DNA of 64,000 nucleotides. Origin: Asanoa sp. WMMD1127. GTDB lineage: Bacteria; Actinomycetota; Actinomycetes; Mycobacteriales; Micromonosporaceae. The notes under the pieces are model-generated. The model saw nothing but the letters and a program-made list of their open reading frames with translations, was not told the DNA's origin and ran no database searches. This document shows, piece by piece, positions 14,640 to 25,159 of this stretch. Positions within the stretch are counted from its first letter, which is position 1. Each line of letters begins with the position of its first letter. The stretch covers positions 7,006,001 to 7,070,000 of the forward strand of contig NZ_JARUBP010000001.1 of assembly GCF_029626225.1 (NCBI RefSeq), in the 5' to 3' direction. The position numbers were made by a program, and so were the translations under genes.

Positions 14640-15596
14640 GTGGAACTGGACCTGGCGCAGGTGCGCGCGTTCATCGCCGTGGCGCGACAACTGCACTTCG
14701 GCCGGGCGTCGAGCGAGCTGTTCCTGACCCAGCAGGCGCTGTCGAAGCGGATCCAGCGGCTGGAGGCGGCGCTCGGCGAGCAGCTGCTGCTCCGGCAGCA
14801 CCAGCGGGTGCAGCTCACGCCGGCCGGCGAGCGGTTCCTGCCCCACGCGCAGACACTGCTCGACGCCGCACGCGACGCCGTCGACGCCGTCCGGCAGCGC
14901 CCGGCTCCGTTGCGGGTCGACGTGTGGGGTCCGGTGCACCGCCCGCTGCGGCTGGTGCGGCAGTTCGCCGACGAGCAGCCAGGGCTGCTGTTCGAGCTGA
15001 GCATGCGGCGCAGCCTCGCCCGGGCACTGGACGCGCTCGGCCGAGGCGAACTCGACGCCGCGTTCGGCCGCCCGCACGACCTGGGACGGCCCTGGCCGGA
15101 CGGCCTGGCCCGCCGACTGGTTTTCGTGGAGCCGGTGGCCGCCGCCGTGATGGTCGGCCATCCGCTCGCCGACGAGCCCGTGCTCACCGCCCGGCAGCTG
15201 AGTGGAACCGGGCTGTGGCTGCCGTTCGACGAGCAGCCGGCGGAACTGCTGGGTCTGCTGCGGGGCTACGCCGCGCACCTCGGCATCCCGGTGCAGACCA
15301 CCTCGCTCAACCTCGGCGTCGAGCACACCCTCGACGAGCTGCGCCGCCACCCGCATCGGGTCACGCCGGTGGGCGCGGACTGGGCGCTACCCGCGGACAT
15401 CCGGATGATCCCGCTGTCGCCCGTGCCGTACCTGCCCTGGTCGGTGGTGTGGCGGCCGGACAACCGGCATCCGCTGTTGCCGCACCTGCTCAACCGGCTG
15501 GCCGAGCAGGTCGCCGCCGAGCCGGTCGCGATCGACCCGGTCAAGGAGTGGCTGCCGGAACCCGACCTGGCCGACCTGGCTTTGGCCGGCCGCTGA
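14640..15596 (+). CDS. LysR-family transcriptional regulator
   Basis: This 318-residue protein has the LysR N-terminus VELDLAQVRAFIAVARQLHF followed by LTQQALSKRIQRLEAALGEQ and a substrate-binding domain. The GTG at 14640 follows a G-rich ribosome-binding stretch; the in-frame ATG at 14625 has none. It is divergent from the alpha/beta hydrolase gene and convergent with the ABC exporter. The effector is unknown. Confidence 0.9.
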   Translation: MELDLAQVRAFIAVARQLHFGRASSELFLTQQALSKRIQRLEAALGEQLLLRQHQRVQLTPAGERFLPHAQTLLDAARDAVDAVRQRPAPLRVDVWGPVHRPLRLVRQFADEQPGLLFELSMRRSLARALDALGRGELDAAFGRPHDLGRPWPDGLARRLVFVEPVAAAVMVGHPLADEPVLTARQLSGTGLWLPFDEQPAELLGLLRGYAAHLGIPVQTTSLNLGVEHTLDELRRHPHRVTPVGADWALPADIRMIPLSPVPYLPWSVVWRPDNRHPLLPHLLNRLAEQVAAEPVAIDPVKEWLPEPDLADLALAGR

Positions 15597-15598
15597 CG

Positions 15599-15648
15599 CG
15601 CCGCGGCGCCACGTCACCACCCCGGTGGAGCGGGGGCGCCCGCGGCGG
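15599..15648. terminator. Bidirectional terminator between LysR and ABC exporter genes
   Basis: CGCCGCGGCGCC and the near-complement GGCGCCCGCGGCG flank a short loop in the 54-bp gap between two convergent genes. Either orientation could use the hairpin. Confidence 0.5.
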
Positions 15649-15650
15649 CG

Positions 15651-17609
15651 TCAGTCGCGGGCCGTGGCGGTGTCCGGGACCGTGACGATGACCTCCGGGT
15701 CCAGGTCGTCGGCGGTGTAGGGGGTTGGCGAGTCGGCCACCGCGAACTGGGTCCGGTAGAGCTCCGCGTAGAGCCCGTCTCGCGCCACCAGGTCTTCGTG
15801 GCGGCCCTGTTCGACGATGCGGCCGTGGTCGAGGACCAGGATCTGGTCGGCTTCGCGGACGGTGGAGAGACGGTGGGCGATGACCAGCGCCGTGCGGCCC
15901 TCCAGGGCCGTCGACAGCGCGCGTTGGACCGCGGCCTCCGACTCCGAGTCGAGGTGGGCCGTGGCTTCGTCGAGGATGACCACCGACGGGGCCTTGAGGA
16001 GCAGGCGGGCGATGGCGATGCGCTGCTTCTCGCCGCCGGAGAAGCGGTAGCCGCGTTCGCCGACCATGGTTTCCAGGCCGTCGGGGAGGTCGCGGACCAG
16101 GTCGGCGATCTGGGCGCCCGACAGCGCCGCCCAGATCTCGTCGTCGGTGGCGTCCGGTTTCGCGTAGCGCAGGTTCTCGGCGATGGTCTCGTGGAAGAGG
16201 TGGGCGTCCTGGGTGACCACGCCGATCGTGTCGCGCAGCGAGTCGAGGGTCGCGTCGCGGACGTCGACGCCACCGACCAGCACCGCGCCCTCGGTGACGT
16301 CGTAGACCCGGGAGACCAGCATCGACGTCGTCGACTTGCCGGCGCCGGACGGGCCGACCAGGGCGACCATCTGGCCCGGCCGGACCGTGAAGGAGATGCC
16401 GTGCAGCACCGGGTCGGAGACCGTGCGGTCGAGGGTCGCCACGTCTTCGAGGGAGGCCAGCGACACCTCCGCCGCCGACGGGTAGCGGAAGCTCACGTCG
16501 CGGAACTCGACCGAGCCGGCCCCGCGGGCGATGGCGACCGCGGACGGCTTCTCGGTGATCGCCGGAGTCAGGTCGAGCACCTCGAAGACCCGGTCGAACG
16601 AGACCAGCGCCCCCATCACGTCGACCCGGACGTTGGACAGCGCGGTCAGCGGACCGTAGAGCCGGGTCAGCAGCAACGCCAGCGTGACGACCGTGCCGGC
16701 GCTGACCGCCCCGGTCACCGCCAGGTAGCCGCCGAGGCCGTAGGTCAGCGCCTGCGCCAGCGACGCGACCAGCAGCATCGCGACGAAGAAGGTGCGGGAG
16801 AACATGGCCTGCTGGATGCCGATGTCACGCACCCGCTCGGCCCGCTCCCCGAACCGGCGCGCCTCGAGCTCGGGCTTGCCGAACAGCTTGACCAGCATCG
16901 CGCCGGCCACGCCGAAGCGCTCGGTCATGGTGGCGTTCATCTTGGCGTCGAGGTTGTATGACTCCTTGGTGATCGCGGCCAGCTTCCGCCCGACCCGGCG
17001 GGCCGGGATGATGAACAACGGAAGCATGGCCAGCGACAGCAGCGTGATCTGCCAGGAGAGGGTGAACATCACGACCGCGGTGAGCACCAGCTGGATCGTG
17101 TTGCTGAGCACGCCCGAGAGCGTGGAGGTGAACGCGCGCTGCGCGCCGAGCACGTCGTTGTTGAGCCGGCTGACCAGCGCGCCGGTCTGCGTGCGGGTGA
17201 AGAACGCCAGGGGCATCCGTTGGACGTGGTCGTAGACCCGGGTGCGCAGGTTGAGGATGATGCCCTCGCCGATGCGCGCCGAGTACCACCGTTGGGCGAG
17301 CGAGAGCAGCGCGTCGACGACGGCCAGGATCGCGATCAGCACCGCGATGCGGATCACCTCGGCGGCCGCGTCGCCGCCCCCGCCGGTGATCGTGTTGACC
17401 ACTCGGCCGGCCAGGATGGGCGTCGCCACGCCGATGACGGCGCCGAGCACCACGGTGACCAGGAAGACCGACATGTCGAGGCGGTAGGGCCGGGCGAACC
17501 GCATGATCCGCCGCCAGGTCCCGCGGGCGAGCTTGTGGGACGCGATGGACTCACGGTCGCGCTCGGCGCGCAACATGGTCCACGCGTTCATCCCTCCGGG
17601 AGAAGTCAC
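15651..17609 (-). CDS. ABC transporter, fused membrane and ATPase domains (exporter type)
   Basis: This 652-residue half-transporter has an N-terminal six-helix exporter domain (segments such as VFLVTVVLGAVIGVATPILA and TLLSLAMLPLFIIP). A C-terminal ATPase follows with Walker A GPSGAGKST, signature FSGGEKQRIAIARLLL and Walker B VILDEATAHLDS. It should dimerise and export a hydrophobic compound or peptide. I chose the GTG at 17609 because GGAGGT lies six bases upstream. The in-frame ATG at 17591 directly abuts a GGAGGG, too close to serve it. It stands alone, so the substrate is unknown. Confidence 0.92.
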   Translation of the reverse strand: MTSPGGMNAWTMLRAERDRESIASHKLARGTWRRIMRFARPYRLDMSVFLVTVVLGAVIGVATPILAGRVVNTITGGGGDAAAEVIRIAVLIAILAVVDALLSLAQRWYSARIGEGIILNLRTRVYDHVQRMPLAFFTRTQTGALVSRLNNDVLGAQRAFTSTLSGVLSNTIQLVLTAVVMFTLSWQITLLSLAMLPLFIIPARRVGRKLAAITKESYNLDAKMNATMTERFGVAGAMLVKLFGKPELEARRFGERAERVRDIGIQQAMFSRTFFVAMLLVASLAQALTYGLGGYLAVTGAVSAGTVVTLALLLTRLYGPLTALSNVRVDVMGALVSFDRVFEVLDLTPAITEKPSAVAIARGAGSVEFRDVSFRYPSAAEVSLASLEDVATLDRTVSDPVLHGISFTVRPGQMVALVGPSGAGKSTTSMLVSRVYDVTEGAVLVGGVDVRDATLDSLRDTIGVVTQDAHLFHETIAENLRYAKPDATDDEIWAALSGAQIADLVRDLPDGLETMVGERGYRFSGGEKQRIAIARLLLKAPSVVILDEATAHLDSESEAAVQRALSTALEGRTALVIAHRLSTVREADQILVLDHGRIVEQGRHEDLVARDGLYAELYRTQFAVADSPTPYTADDLDPEVIVTVPDTATARD

Positions 17610-17698
17610 CCCGTACCTCCGTGCTGCCGGTCGACGGGGCAAGTCTCCCCGACGGGTACGACAACATTCGGCGTAAACGGGATCTTCCCGAAGGCTCC

Positions 17699-18451
17699 TT
17701 ACTCCCCCAACCCGGCCAGATCGCGCAGCCGGCGCACCTGGGCCGCGCGCTCGGCGGCCAACTGCTCCGGCCACGACCGCCCGGCCGCGCCCGCCAGCAG
17801 CGCCTTGACCTCCACCGCGGCGTCGCGGGGCGCGGCCAGCAGCGCGGCCACCAGGTCGGACACGGCACCATCGAGATCGGCCCGGGGTACGACCACGGTG
17901 GCCAGCCCCAGCCGCAGCGCCTCGTCGGCCCCGATCCGCCGCGCGGTCAGGCAGATCTCCAGCGCGCGGGCATATCCGACCAGCTCCACCAGCCGCTTGG
18001 TGCCGGCCAGGTCGGGCACTAGACCCAAGGTGACCTCGGCCATCGTGAGCTGGGCGTCGTCGGCCAGCACCCGCAGGTCGCAGGCGAGCGCGAGCTGGAA
18101 GCCGGCGCCGATCGCGTGCCCCTGCACCGCGGCCACGGACACGATGTCGGGCCGGTGCAGCCAGGTGAAACCCTCCTGGGCGGGCCGGATCCGGTCGGCG
18201 GCGGCATCGGGAGGCAGCGCGGTGAGCTCGGCGATGAAGGAGGGGCCACCGCCGGAGACGTCGAGACCGGACGAGAACGCCCGGCCCTCGCCCCGCACGA
18301 CGACCACGCGCACGTCGCCGGGCAGGTCACGACCGATGTCACGCAACGCCGACCACATCGCCGGGGTCTGCGCGTTGAGCACGTCGGGCCGGCGCAACGT
18401 CACCGTGGCGACCGGCCCGGCGTGGGTGAGCTCTACGTCGCTGGTGGTCAT
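17699..18451 (-). CDS. Enoyl-CoA hydratase/isomerase family protein
   Basis: This 250-residue crotonase-fold protein contains the oxyanion-hole segments GRAFSSGLDVSGGG and AAVQGHAIGAGFQLALACDL. The conserved region AEVTLGLVPDLAGTKRLVEL retains one catalytic-type Glu (in AEV), while the second position reads Asp. It acts on acyl-CoA in the cytosol, most simply in fatty-acid oxidation. A monocistronic gene by position; no dehydrogenase lies next to it. Confidence 0.9.
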   Translation of the reverse strand: MTTSDVELTHAGPVATVTLRRPDVLNAQTPAMWSALRDIGRDLPGDVRVVVVRGEGRAFSSGLDVSGGGPSFIAELTALPPDAAADRIRPAQEGFTWLHRPDIVSVAAVQGHAIGAGFQLALACDLRVLADDAQLTMAEVTLGLVPDLAGTKRLVELVGYARALEICLTARRIGADEALRLGLATVVVPRADLDGAVSDLVAALLAAPRDAAVEVKALLAGAAGRSWPEQLAAERAAQVRRLRDLAGLGE

Positions 18452-18488
18452 CGGGCCACGAGCGACAGGAAACCGGGAGGGATGGGGG

Positions 18489-18716
18489 TCAGGCCTTCTT
18501 GCGGCGGCGGGCCCCGCCACGCTGGCGGAGCTGAACGCCCGACTCGGTGAGCACCCGGTGGACGAAACCGTAGGACCGGCCGGTCGAGGCCGCGAGCGCG
18601 CGGATGCTCTCACCGGAGGTGTACCGCTTGACCAGGTCCTTGGCCAGCGTCTGCCGCTCGGCCCCGACGATTCGGCGACCCTTCTCAGTGCTGGTGGCTG
18701 TGCCGGTGGCTGCCAT
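18489..18716 (-). CDS. Small conserved actinobacterial helix-turn-helix protein
   Basis: This 75-residue basic protein carries a helix-turn-helix (LAKDLVKRYTSGESIRALAA then STGRSYGFVHRVLTESG) and a very basic tail ending RRRKKA. The sequence EKGRRIVGAERQTLAKDLV is remembered as highly conserved across actinobacteria. It is likely a DNA-binding protein, but no function is established that I can name. It is encoded alone, 37 bp downstream of the enoyl-CoA hydratase start. Confidence 0.85.
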   Translation of the reverse strand: MAATGTATSTEKGRRIVGAERQTLAKDLVKRYTSGESIRALAASTGRSYGFVHRVLTESGVQLRQRGGARRRKKA

Positions 18717-18855
18717 GTTGATTCCTCACGTCCCAGACTGTGCGGTTTCATGCGGTCCCACCTATTAGACCGCCTCGGACGATCATGCGCTAGATATCAA
18801 CTCTTCGCCAACCGACACGCACGGTACTGTCGGCAACCCGATACCGTGATGGCCC

Positions 18856-20169
18856 GTGACGCCTGAGGAGGCCCGAGCCGCCCATCGGGACGAGCGGACC
18901 GACCTCGTCGGCTGGCTCGTCCTGGCGGCCGTGGGAGCGCTCGCGACATGGCTCGCGGTGCGCGGCGGCGCCCGCCTCGGCACCGCCGGAGCGCCGTTCC
19001 TCGGCTCCTACACGTTCGCGATCTCGCTGGCCAGCGTGCTTGCGCCGATGGTCGCCGCGGGGGTCGTCGCGGCGGCGCACCGCGGTTGGTGGGAGCGCAT
19101 GAAATGGCCGCTCGTGCTGCTTTCCGGGTGGCTGGTGGCGGTCCTGTGGACGGTCGGCCTGGCCCTCGTCCAGGGCCGCGACGGGCTCGTCAACCCATTG
19201 ACGATCCCCGATGACTACCTGGCCGACGCCACTCAAGTGGGTGACGATCCTCTTCACTATCTGCGGGCTTACACCACCGAAGGGGGTCTCCCTTCCGTGG
19301 TCGCCCGAGGGCATCCACCGGGGCCGATCCTTCTCCTGTGGGCGTTGATGCGCGTCGGTGTCACGGACCGTGTTGGCCTGAGCCTGCTGCTGACCGCCGT
19401 CGGCGCCGCCGTCGTCCCCCTGGTGCTGTTCGCCGTCCGGGGCGTCTGCGGCGACCTCGCGGCCCGCCGCTACCTGCCGGTCCTGGTCCTCGCCCCGTAC
19501 GCGATCTGGCTGGCCGGCGGGGTCGAGGGCGTGGTCGCGGTGCTCGGGGCGGCGATGATCGCGGCCGGCGTGCACGCCTCCGACGAGCGCCGCACCGGGG
19601 TCCGGGCCGGCATCTGGGCCAGCGTGGCCGGTCTGCTGCTCGGCGTCGCCGCCCTCTTCGCGTACGGCGTGCCCTGGCTGGGCCTGGCCGCGGCGTTCCT
19701 CTACTTCGCCCGGCGCCGGGCGGCGCTGAACCTGTTCACCGGGCTCGGCGCGCTGATCCCGGTGGTGGCCGCCGAGCGGCTCGGCTTCAACTGGGTCGAC
19801 GGGCTGATGGACGCGCGCCACGACTTCGCCGTACGCGTGGAGCCGCACCGTTCGGTCCTCTGGTGGAGCGGGATCAGCCTCGTGGTGCTGCTGCTGGCCG
19901 CCGGTCCGGCGCTCTACGCCTCGCTGCGCAAGTCACGCAACACCCCCGGCTGGCCGTTCCTCGTCGCCGCCGGCATCGCGGTGCTGTTCACCCTGGTCGC
20001 CGGCCTGGCCCGGGGCGGCGCCGAGACCAACTGGCTGCCCTATTTCCCCTGGCTGACGATGGCCGCCATCGCGCCGCGCCACCAGGCCGGCGAGACGGTG
20101 CCGACTCCCCTGCTCCTGGTGGCCGCGGGCGCGATCACGGCGATCGTGATCAAGATGATCCTGGTGTGA
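18856..20169 (+). CDS. Multispanning membrane protein, GT-C glycosyltransferase-like
   Basis: This 437-residue protein has roughly ten membrane segments (for example LVLAAVGALATWLAV, LASVLAPMVAAGVVAAAH and VLLLAAGPALYASL). A long first loop contains DDPLHYLRAYTTEGGLPS and RGHPPGPILLLWALMRVG, like the acidic first loop of GT-C mannosyltransferases that use polyprenyl-phosphate sugars. Start is GTG at 18856, 9 bp after the stop of another frame with no competing gene. The fold is suggested only by topology and loop pattern. Confidence 0.7.
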   Translation: MTPEEARAAHRDERTDLVGWLVLAAVGALATWLAVRGGARLGTAGAPFLGSYTFAISLASVLAPMVAAGVVAAAHRGWWERMKWPLVLLSGWLVAVLWTVGLALVQGRDGLVNPLTIPDDYLADATQVGDDPLHYLRAYTTEGGLPSVVARGHPPGPILLLWALMRVGVTDRVGLSLLLTAVGAAVVPLVLFAVRGVCGDLAARRYLPVLVLAPYAIWLAGGVEGVVAVLGAAMIAAGVHASDERRTGVRAGIWASVAGLLLGVAALFAYGVPWLGLAAAFLYFARRRAALNLFTGLGALIPVVAAERLGFNWVDGLMDARHDFAVRVEPHRSVLWWSGISLVVLLLAAGPALYASLRKSRNTPGWPFLVAAGIAVLFTLVAGLARGGAETNWLPYFPWLTMAAIAPRHQAGETVPTPLLLVAAGAITAIVIKMILV

Positions 20170-20178
20170 GCGTGAGCC

Positions 20179-21783
<1,605 letters not shown>

Positions 21784-21989
21784 CAGGAACGCTCTCTCCG
21801 TGTCGAAGGCTGACTCTGGGCACACGAAAGCGCCGATCGGGCTGTTTCCCGTCGGCGCCGGGGCTGGTCAGTCTTCGCAGAGCAGCACGGGATGAAGTGT
21901 ACCGGTTCCCCCGCCCACCGCCCCACCGGATTAGCTCACAAGATCATCGGGTACATCCCGGCGCGTCCACACGCGTCGATTGGATGGTC

Positions 21990-22901
21990 ATGGAACTCAA
22001 CGAGCGCGCCGACGTCGACACCAGCCAGATCGAGGACCGGCGGGGCGGCGGAGGCGGAGGCCGCGGAGGCGGCTTCCCGATCCCGATCCCGACCAGCGGC
22101 GGCGGCATCGTCGGTCTGATCGCCACGGTGATCGCGCTGCTGGTCGGCGGCGGCTTCGGTGTGAACGCGATCACCGGCGACGAGCAGCAGCCGGCCGACA
22201 ACGGCGCGTTCGAGCAGCGGTGTGACGCGGCCGACAGGCTCAAGCAGCTCGACTGCCGCAACGCCCTGTTCGTCAACTCGATCCAGTCGTGGTGGGCCAA
22301 GCGGCTGCCACAGAGCTTCGGCGAGCAGTACCGCGAGGCCCCGACCGTGTTCTTCGACCAGGCCGTGCAGAGCGGCTGCGGCGCGGCGGACTCCGGCGTC
22401 GGGCCGTTCTACTGCCCGGCCGACCACAAGGTCTACATCGACCTGACGTTCTACCAGGTGCTCGCCCAGCAGCTCGGCGCCAAGGGCGAGTTCGCGCAGC
22501 CCTACGTGCTCGCCCACGAGTACGGGCACCACGTGCAGTCGCTGATCGGCACCGAGGCGCAGATGCGGCGCCAGCAGGAGCGTGACCCCGACAACGCCAA
22601 CGAGCTGTCGGTGAAGCTGGAGCTGCAGGCCGACTGCTACGCCGGCGCGTGGGCGAAGAACGCGACCCAGACCGCGGACGCCGACGGTGACCCGATCTTC
22701 AAGAGCATCACCGACCAGGACATCCAGGAGGGCCTGGACACCGCGGCCGCGATCGGCGACGACACCCTGCAGAAGCGGGCCGGCCAGGAGGTCAACCCGG
22801 ACGGCTTCACGCACGGCACCTCGGCGCAGCGGCAGCAGTGGTTCCGCACCGGTTACGACAGCGGCGACCCGAAGGCCTGCGACACGTTCGGCTCGGCCTA
22901 G
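21990..22901 (+). CDS. YpfJ-type neutral zinc metallopeptidase
   Basis: This 303-residue protein starts MELNERADVDTSQIEDRRG, the family's usual N-terminus. A glycine-rich stretch and one membrane anchor (IVGLIATVIALLVGGGFGV, residues 40-58) follow. The catalytic HEYGH motif is at 176-180, with a downstream LELQADCYAGAWAK segment that supplies the third zinc ligand. Four cysteines sit in the extracytoplasmic domain. The protease domain should lie outside the membrane. The physiological substrate is unknown. Confidence 0.92.
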   Translation: MELNERADVDTSQIEDRRGGGGGGRGGGFPIPIPTSGGGIVGLIATVIALLVGGGFGVNAITGDEQQPADNGAFEQRCDAADRLKQLDCRNALFVNSIQSWWAKRLPQSFGEQYREAPTVFFDQAVQSGCGAADSGVGPFYCPADHKVYIDLTFYQVLAQQLGAKGEFAQPYVLAHEYGHHVQSLIGTEAQMRRQQERDPDNANELSVKLELQADCYAGAWAKNATQTADADGDPIFKSITDQDIQEGLDTAAAIGDDTLQKRAGQEVNPDGFTHGTSAQRQQWFRTGYDSGDPKACDTFGSA

Positions 22902-22904
22902 GGG

Positions 22905-23336
22905 CTAGGCGGCCGCGTCCAGCGGGTTGCCGCAGACGCGCCAGGTCCCCCGGTCGTCGGTGACCCGCATCTCGTACGCCGTGCTGGCGCCGCCCGGGTC
23001 CACCAGGGCGGCGCTCACGGTGGCGTCCTGCGGCCCGGTCGCCACCACGTCGTCGATCCGATAGCTGGAGACCGCGGGCCGCCCGCCGATCCCGGCCACG
23101 AAGTCGTCCCGCTCGACCCGGCCGCGGGTCTCGTTGCAGAGCTGGTCGTAGGCGCCCGCGATGTTGCCCGCGGCCAGCCGGGTCAGGAACGAGTCGGCGG
23201 CCAGCCGGGCGCCCTGCTCGGGCGAGCGGTGCCCGCGGAAGAGGAAGAAGCCGCCGACCACCAGGCCGACGACCACCAGCACGGCCGTCAGCACCCCGAG
23301 CCGGCGCAGCGGCACGCGCGCCTCGTCCGAAACCAT
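22905..23336 (-). CDS. Membrane-anchored small extracytoplasmic protein
   Basis: This 143-residue protein has a single N-terminal anchor (LGVLTAVLVVVGLVVGGFFLF) after a short basic segment. An outer NTF2-like domain follows, with FLTRLAAGNIAGAYDQLCNE and VSAALVDPGGASTAYEMRV. Two cysteines (in QLCNET and RVCGNP) could form a disulfide. The layout resembles the DUF4878-type lipoprotein or anchored domains. It is convergent with the zinc peptidase, 3 bp apart, and 16 bp after the acVLRF1 gene with which it may be co-transcribed. Confidence 0.75.
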   Translation of the reverse strand: MVSDEARVPLRRLGVLTAVLVVVGLVVGGFFLFRGHRSPEQGARLAADSFLTRLAAGNIAGAYDQLCNETRGRVERDDFVAGIGGRPAVSSYRIDDVVATGPQDATVSAALVDPGGASTAYEMRVTDDRGTWRVCGNPLDAAA

Positions 23337-23352
23337 GGCGGGAGGGTACCGC

Positions 23353-24006
23353 CTAGCTTTGCGGGTCGCGCACCAGGATCGATACCGCGCGGGCGGTGGT
23401 GACGGCGTCGACCAGCACGGCGTGGCGCGGGTCGGGCACGTCGAGCAGCCGCTCCGCCCGCAGGGGCAGCAGCGGGGCCAACCGCGGGTCGGTGAGCACC
23501 GCGTCGACCGTCCGGCGGTCGCCGCCGCAGACCAGCGCGGCCAGCGTGCCGGCGGCCGGCAGGATGATCCGGGCCACCAGGTCGGCGGCGTCCCGGGCGG
23601 CGGCCTTGGCCTGGTTGTCGCGGCGCCGGGCGAACCGCTGCTGCGACCAGCCACCGGCCGCGGTCCGGCTCTGCACGTAGGAACTGTCCACCTTGGACGT
23701 GAGCAGCCGTGCGCCCTCGGCCACGCCCACGGCGACCGCGGCCTTGCGGGCCAGCAGCAGCCCGAGCCGGCGCGGCGCCCGGGCGGCCTCGACGAAGTCG
23801 GCCAGGTCGGCGGAGAGCGGCGCGCCGGGCGGCGGGTGCAGCGCGGCCGTCGCGCCGTCGAACGCCGCGAGCAGCAGCCCGTCGTCGGTGGGCCGCTGGG
23901 CGTAGTCGCCGTGCCGCGCCCGGAAGCCGTCGACCCACCGGGTCAGGCGGTCGGGGTCGACGTCGACCCAGCGCCCGCCACCCGCGGCCGGCCGGCTGGT
24001 GGTCAT
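23353..24006 (-). CDS. acVLRF1-type peptidyl-tRNA hydrolase (Vms1/eRF1-like release factor)
   Basis: This 217-residue protein contains the catalytic loop GGWSQQRFARRRDNQAKAA, the hallmark of the Vms1/ANKZF1-like bacterial release factors called acVLRF1. These proteins free peptides from tRNA on split or stalled ribosomes, in ribosome-associated quality control. The remainder (VDVDPDRLTRWVDGFRARHG and VCGGDRRTVDAVLTDPRLAP) fits the same family. Start ATG at 24006. It is divergent from an alkD gene with 33 bp between starts. Confidence 0.85.
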   Translation of the reverse strand: MTTSRPAAGGGRWVDVDPDRLTRWVDGFRARHGDYAQRPTDDGLLLAAFDGATAALHPPPGAPLSADLADFVEAARAPRRLGLLLARKAAVAVGVAEGARLLTSKVDSSYVQSRTAAGGWSQQRFARRRDNQAKAAARDAADLVARIILPAAGTLAALVCGGDRRTVDAVLTDPRLAPLLPLRAERLLDVPDPRHAVLVDAVTTARAVSILVRDPQS

Positions 24007-24039
24007 TCCCGCGACGGTACGGCACGCCACAATGTCCCC

Positions 24040-24705
24040 GTGACCGAGCCGGTGCTTGACCGCCTGACCGCGCTGTTCGAGGCCGACCGCGACCACGCCC
24101 GGGCCGTGGCGATGCGGGCCTACATGCGCGACCAGTTCGCCTTCCTGGGCATCATGTCGCCGCGGCAGCGGGAGCTGGCCCGGCAGGCCACCGCCGGCAC
24201 GCCCCGGCCGACCGAGGCCGACCTGCTCGCGCTGGCCGGCGCCTGCTGGGCCCGGCCCGAGCGGGAGTACCAGTACTTCGCGTGCGCGTACCTCCGGAAG
24301 CATGCCGGGGTGTTGTCGGCGGGCGCCCTGCCGGCGGTGCGCGGCCTGATCACCACGAAGCCGTGGTGGGACACGGTCGACGTGCTGGCCGCCCGGGTGG
24401 TCGGGCCGATGGTCAACCAGCACGCCGCGTTGATCCCGGAGATGGACGCGTGGATCGCCGACGACGACATCTGGGTGATCCGGACGGCGCTGCTGCACCA
24501 GCTCTTCTACAAGGCCGCTACGGACACCGACCGACTGTTCGGCTACTGCGCGCGGCAGGCGGCCCACTCGGACTTCTTCGTCCGCAAGGCGATCGGCTGG
24601 GCGCTGCGGGAGTACGCGAAGACCGACCCCGCCGCGGTGCGGTCGTTCGTCGAGGCGACCCCGCTGTCCGGGCTGTCCCGGCGCGAGGCGCTCAAGAACC
24701 TCTAG
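24040..24705 (+). CDS. DNA alkylation repair protein, AlkD-like
   Basis: This 221-residue helical-repeat protein has the AlkD pattern: MRDQFAFLGIMSPRQRELAR, REYQYFACAYLRKH, WWDTVDVLAARVVGP, DDIWVIRTALLHQL and SDFFVRKAIGWALREYAKTD. AlkD glycosylases remove bulky or cationic alkylated bases without base flipping. GTG start at 24040. It overlaps the HxlR regulator tail to tail by four bases. Confidence 0.92.
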   Translation: MTEPVLDRLTALFEADRDHARAVAMRAYMRDQFAFLGIMSPRQRELARQATAGTPRPTEADLLALAGACWARPEREYQYFACAYLRKHAGVLSAGALPAVRGLITTKPWWDTVDVLAARVVGPMVNQHAALIPEMDAWIADDDIWVIRTALLHQLFYKAATDTDRLFGYCARQAAHSDFFVRKAIGWALREYAKTDPAAVRSFVEATPLSGLSRREALKNL

Positions 24706-25073
24706 CAGGAGGTCGGCGGCTCGGGCAGGTGCTTCTCGGCCCACTCGGCGATCATGTTGAGCGCCGGGAGGAGGCCCTCCCCCGCCTCGGTGAGTGAGTA
24801 GCTCACCGACACCGGCGGCCCCGGGTCGACCTCACGTCTCACCAGGCCCAAGTCGCACAGCTCGGTCAGCCGGTCGGACAGCACCGAGTCGCTCACGCCG
24901 CCGACCAGGCGCGACAGCTCACGGAACCCGGCGGGGCCGGTGCTCAGGCTGCCCACCACGACGCCCGACCAGCGCTTGCCGAGGATGGTGAACGCGCGGG
25001 CCAGCGCGACGTCGCCCCGGGAGCACCGCTCCCGGATCTCCGCGCTGTGACGTACCGCGCTATCGGTCACCAC
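24702..25073 (-). CDS. HxlR-family winged-helix regulator
   Basis: This 123-residue protein has the HxlR layout: a cysteine near the N-terminus (ERCSRGDVALARAFTILGKR), the recognition region FRELSRLVGGVSDSVLSDRL and a wing REVDPGPPVSVSYSLTEAG. HxlR-type regulators often sense electrophiles or oxidants through that cysteine. It is divergent from a FAD-dependent oxidoreductase, across a gap full of GCTAGC-type motifs. Start is one of two adjacent GTG codons. Confidence 0.9.
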   Translation of the reverse strand: MVTDSAVRHSAEIRERCSRGDVALARAFTILGKRWSGVVVGSLSTGPAGFRELSRLVGGVSDSVLSDRLTELCDLGLVRREVDPGPPVSVSYSLTEAGEGLLPALNMIAEWAEKHLPEPPTSC

Positions 25074-25078
25074 GCCAT

Positions 25079-25138
25079 GCTAGCGCGGTAAAGGTCGCTA
25101 GTATTTCCGAAGCAGCTAGCGAAGCAAGGGTCGCTAGC
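25079..25138. promoter_or_regulatory. HxlR operator region with four CGCTAGC/GCTAGCG elements
   Basis: The 86-bp divergent gap holds GCTAGCG at 25079, CGCTAG at 25096, GCTAGCG at 25115 and CGCTAGC at 25132, alternating in orientation. This is dense enough for several HxlR dimers. It covers the likely promoters of both the regulator and the flavoprotein. Confidence 0.6.
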
Positions 25139-25159
25139 CTTTTCACGGAGGTAACACTG

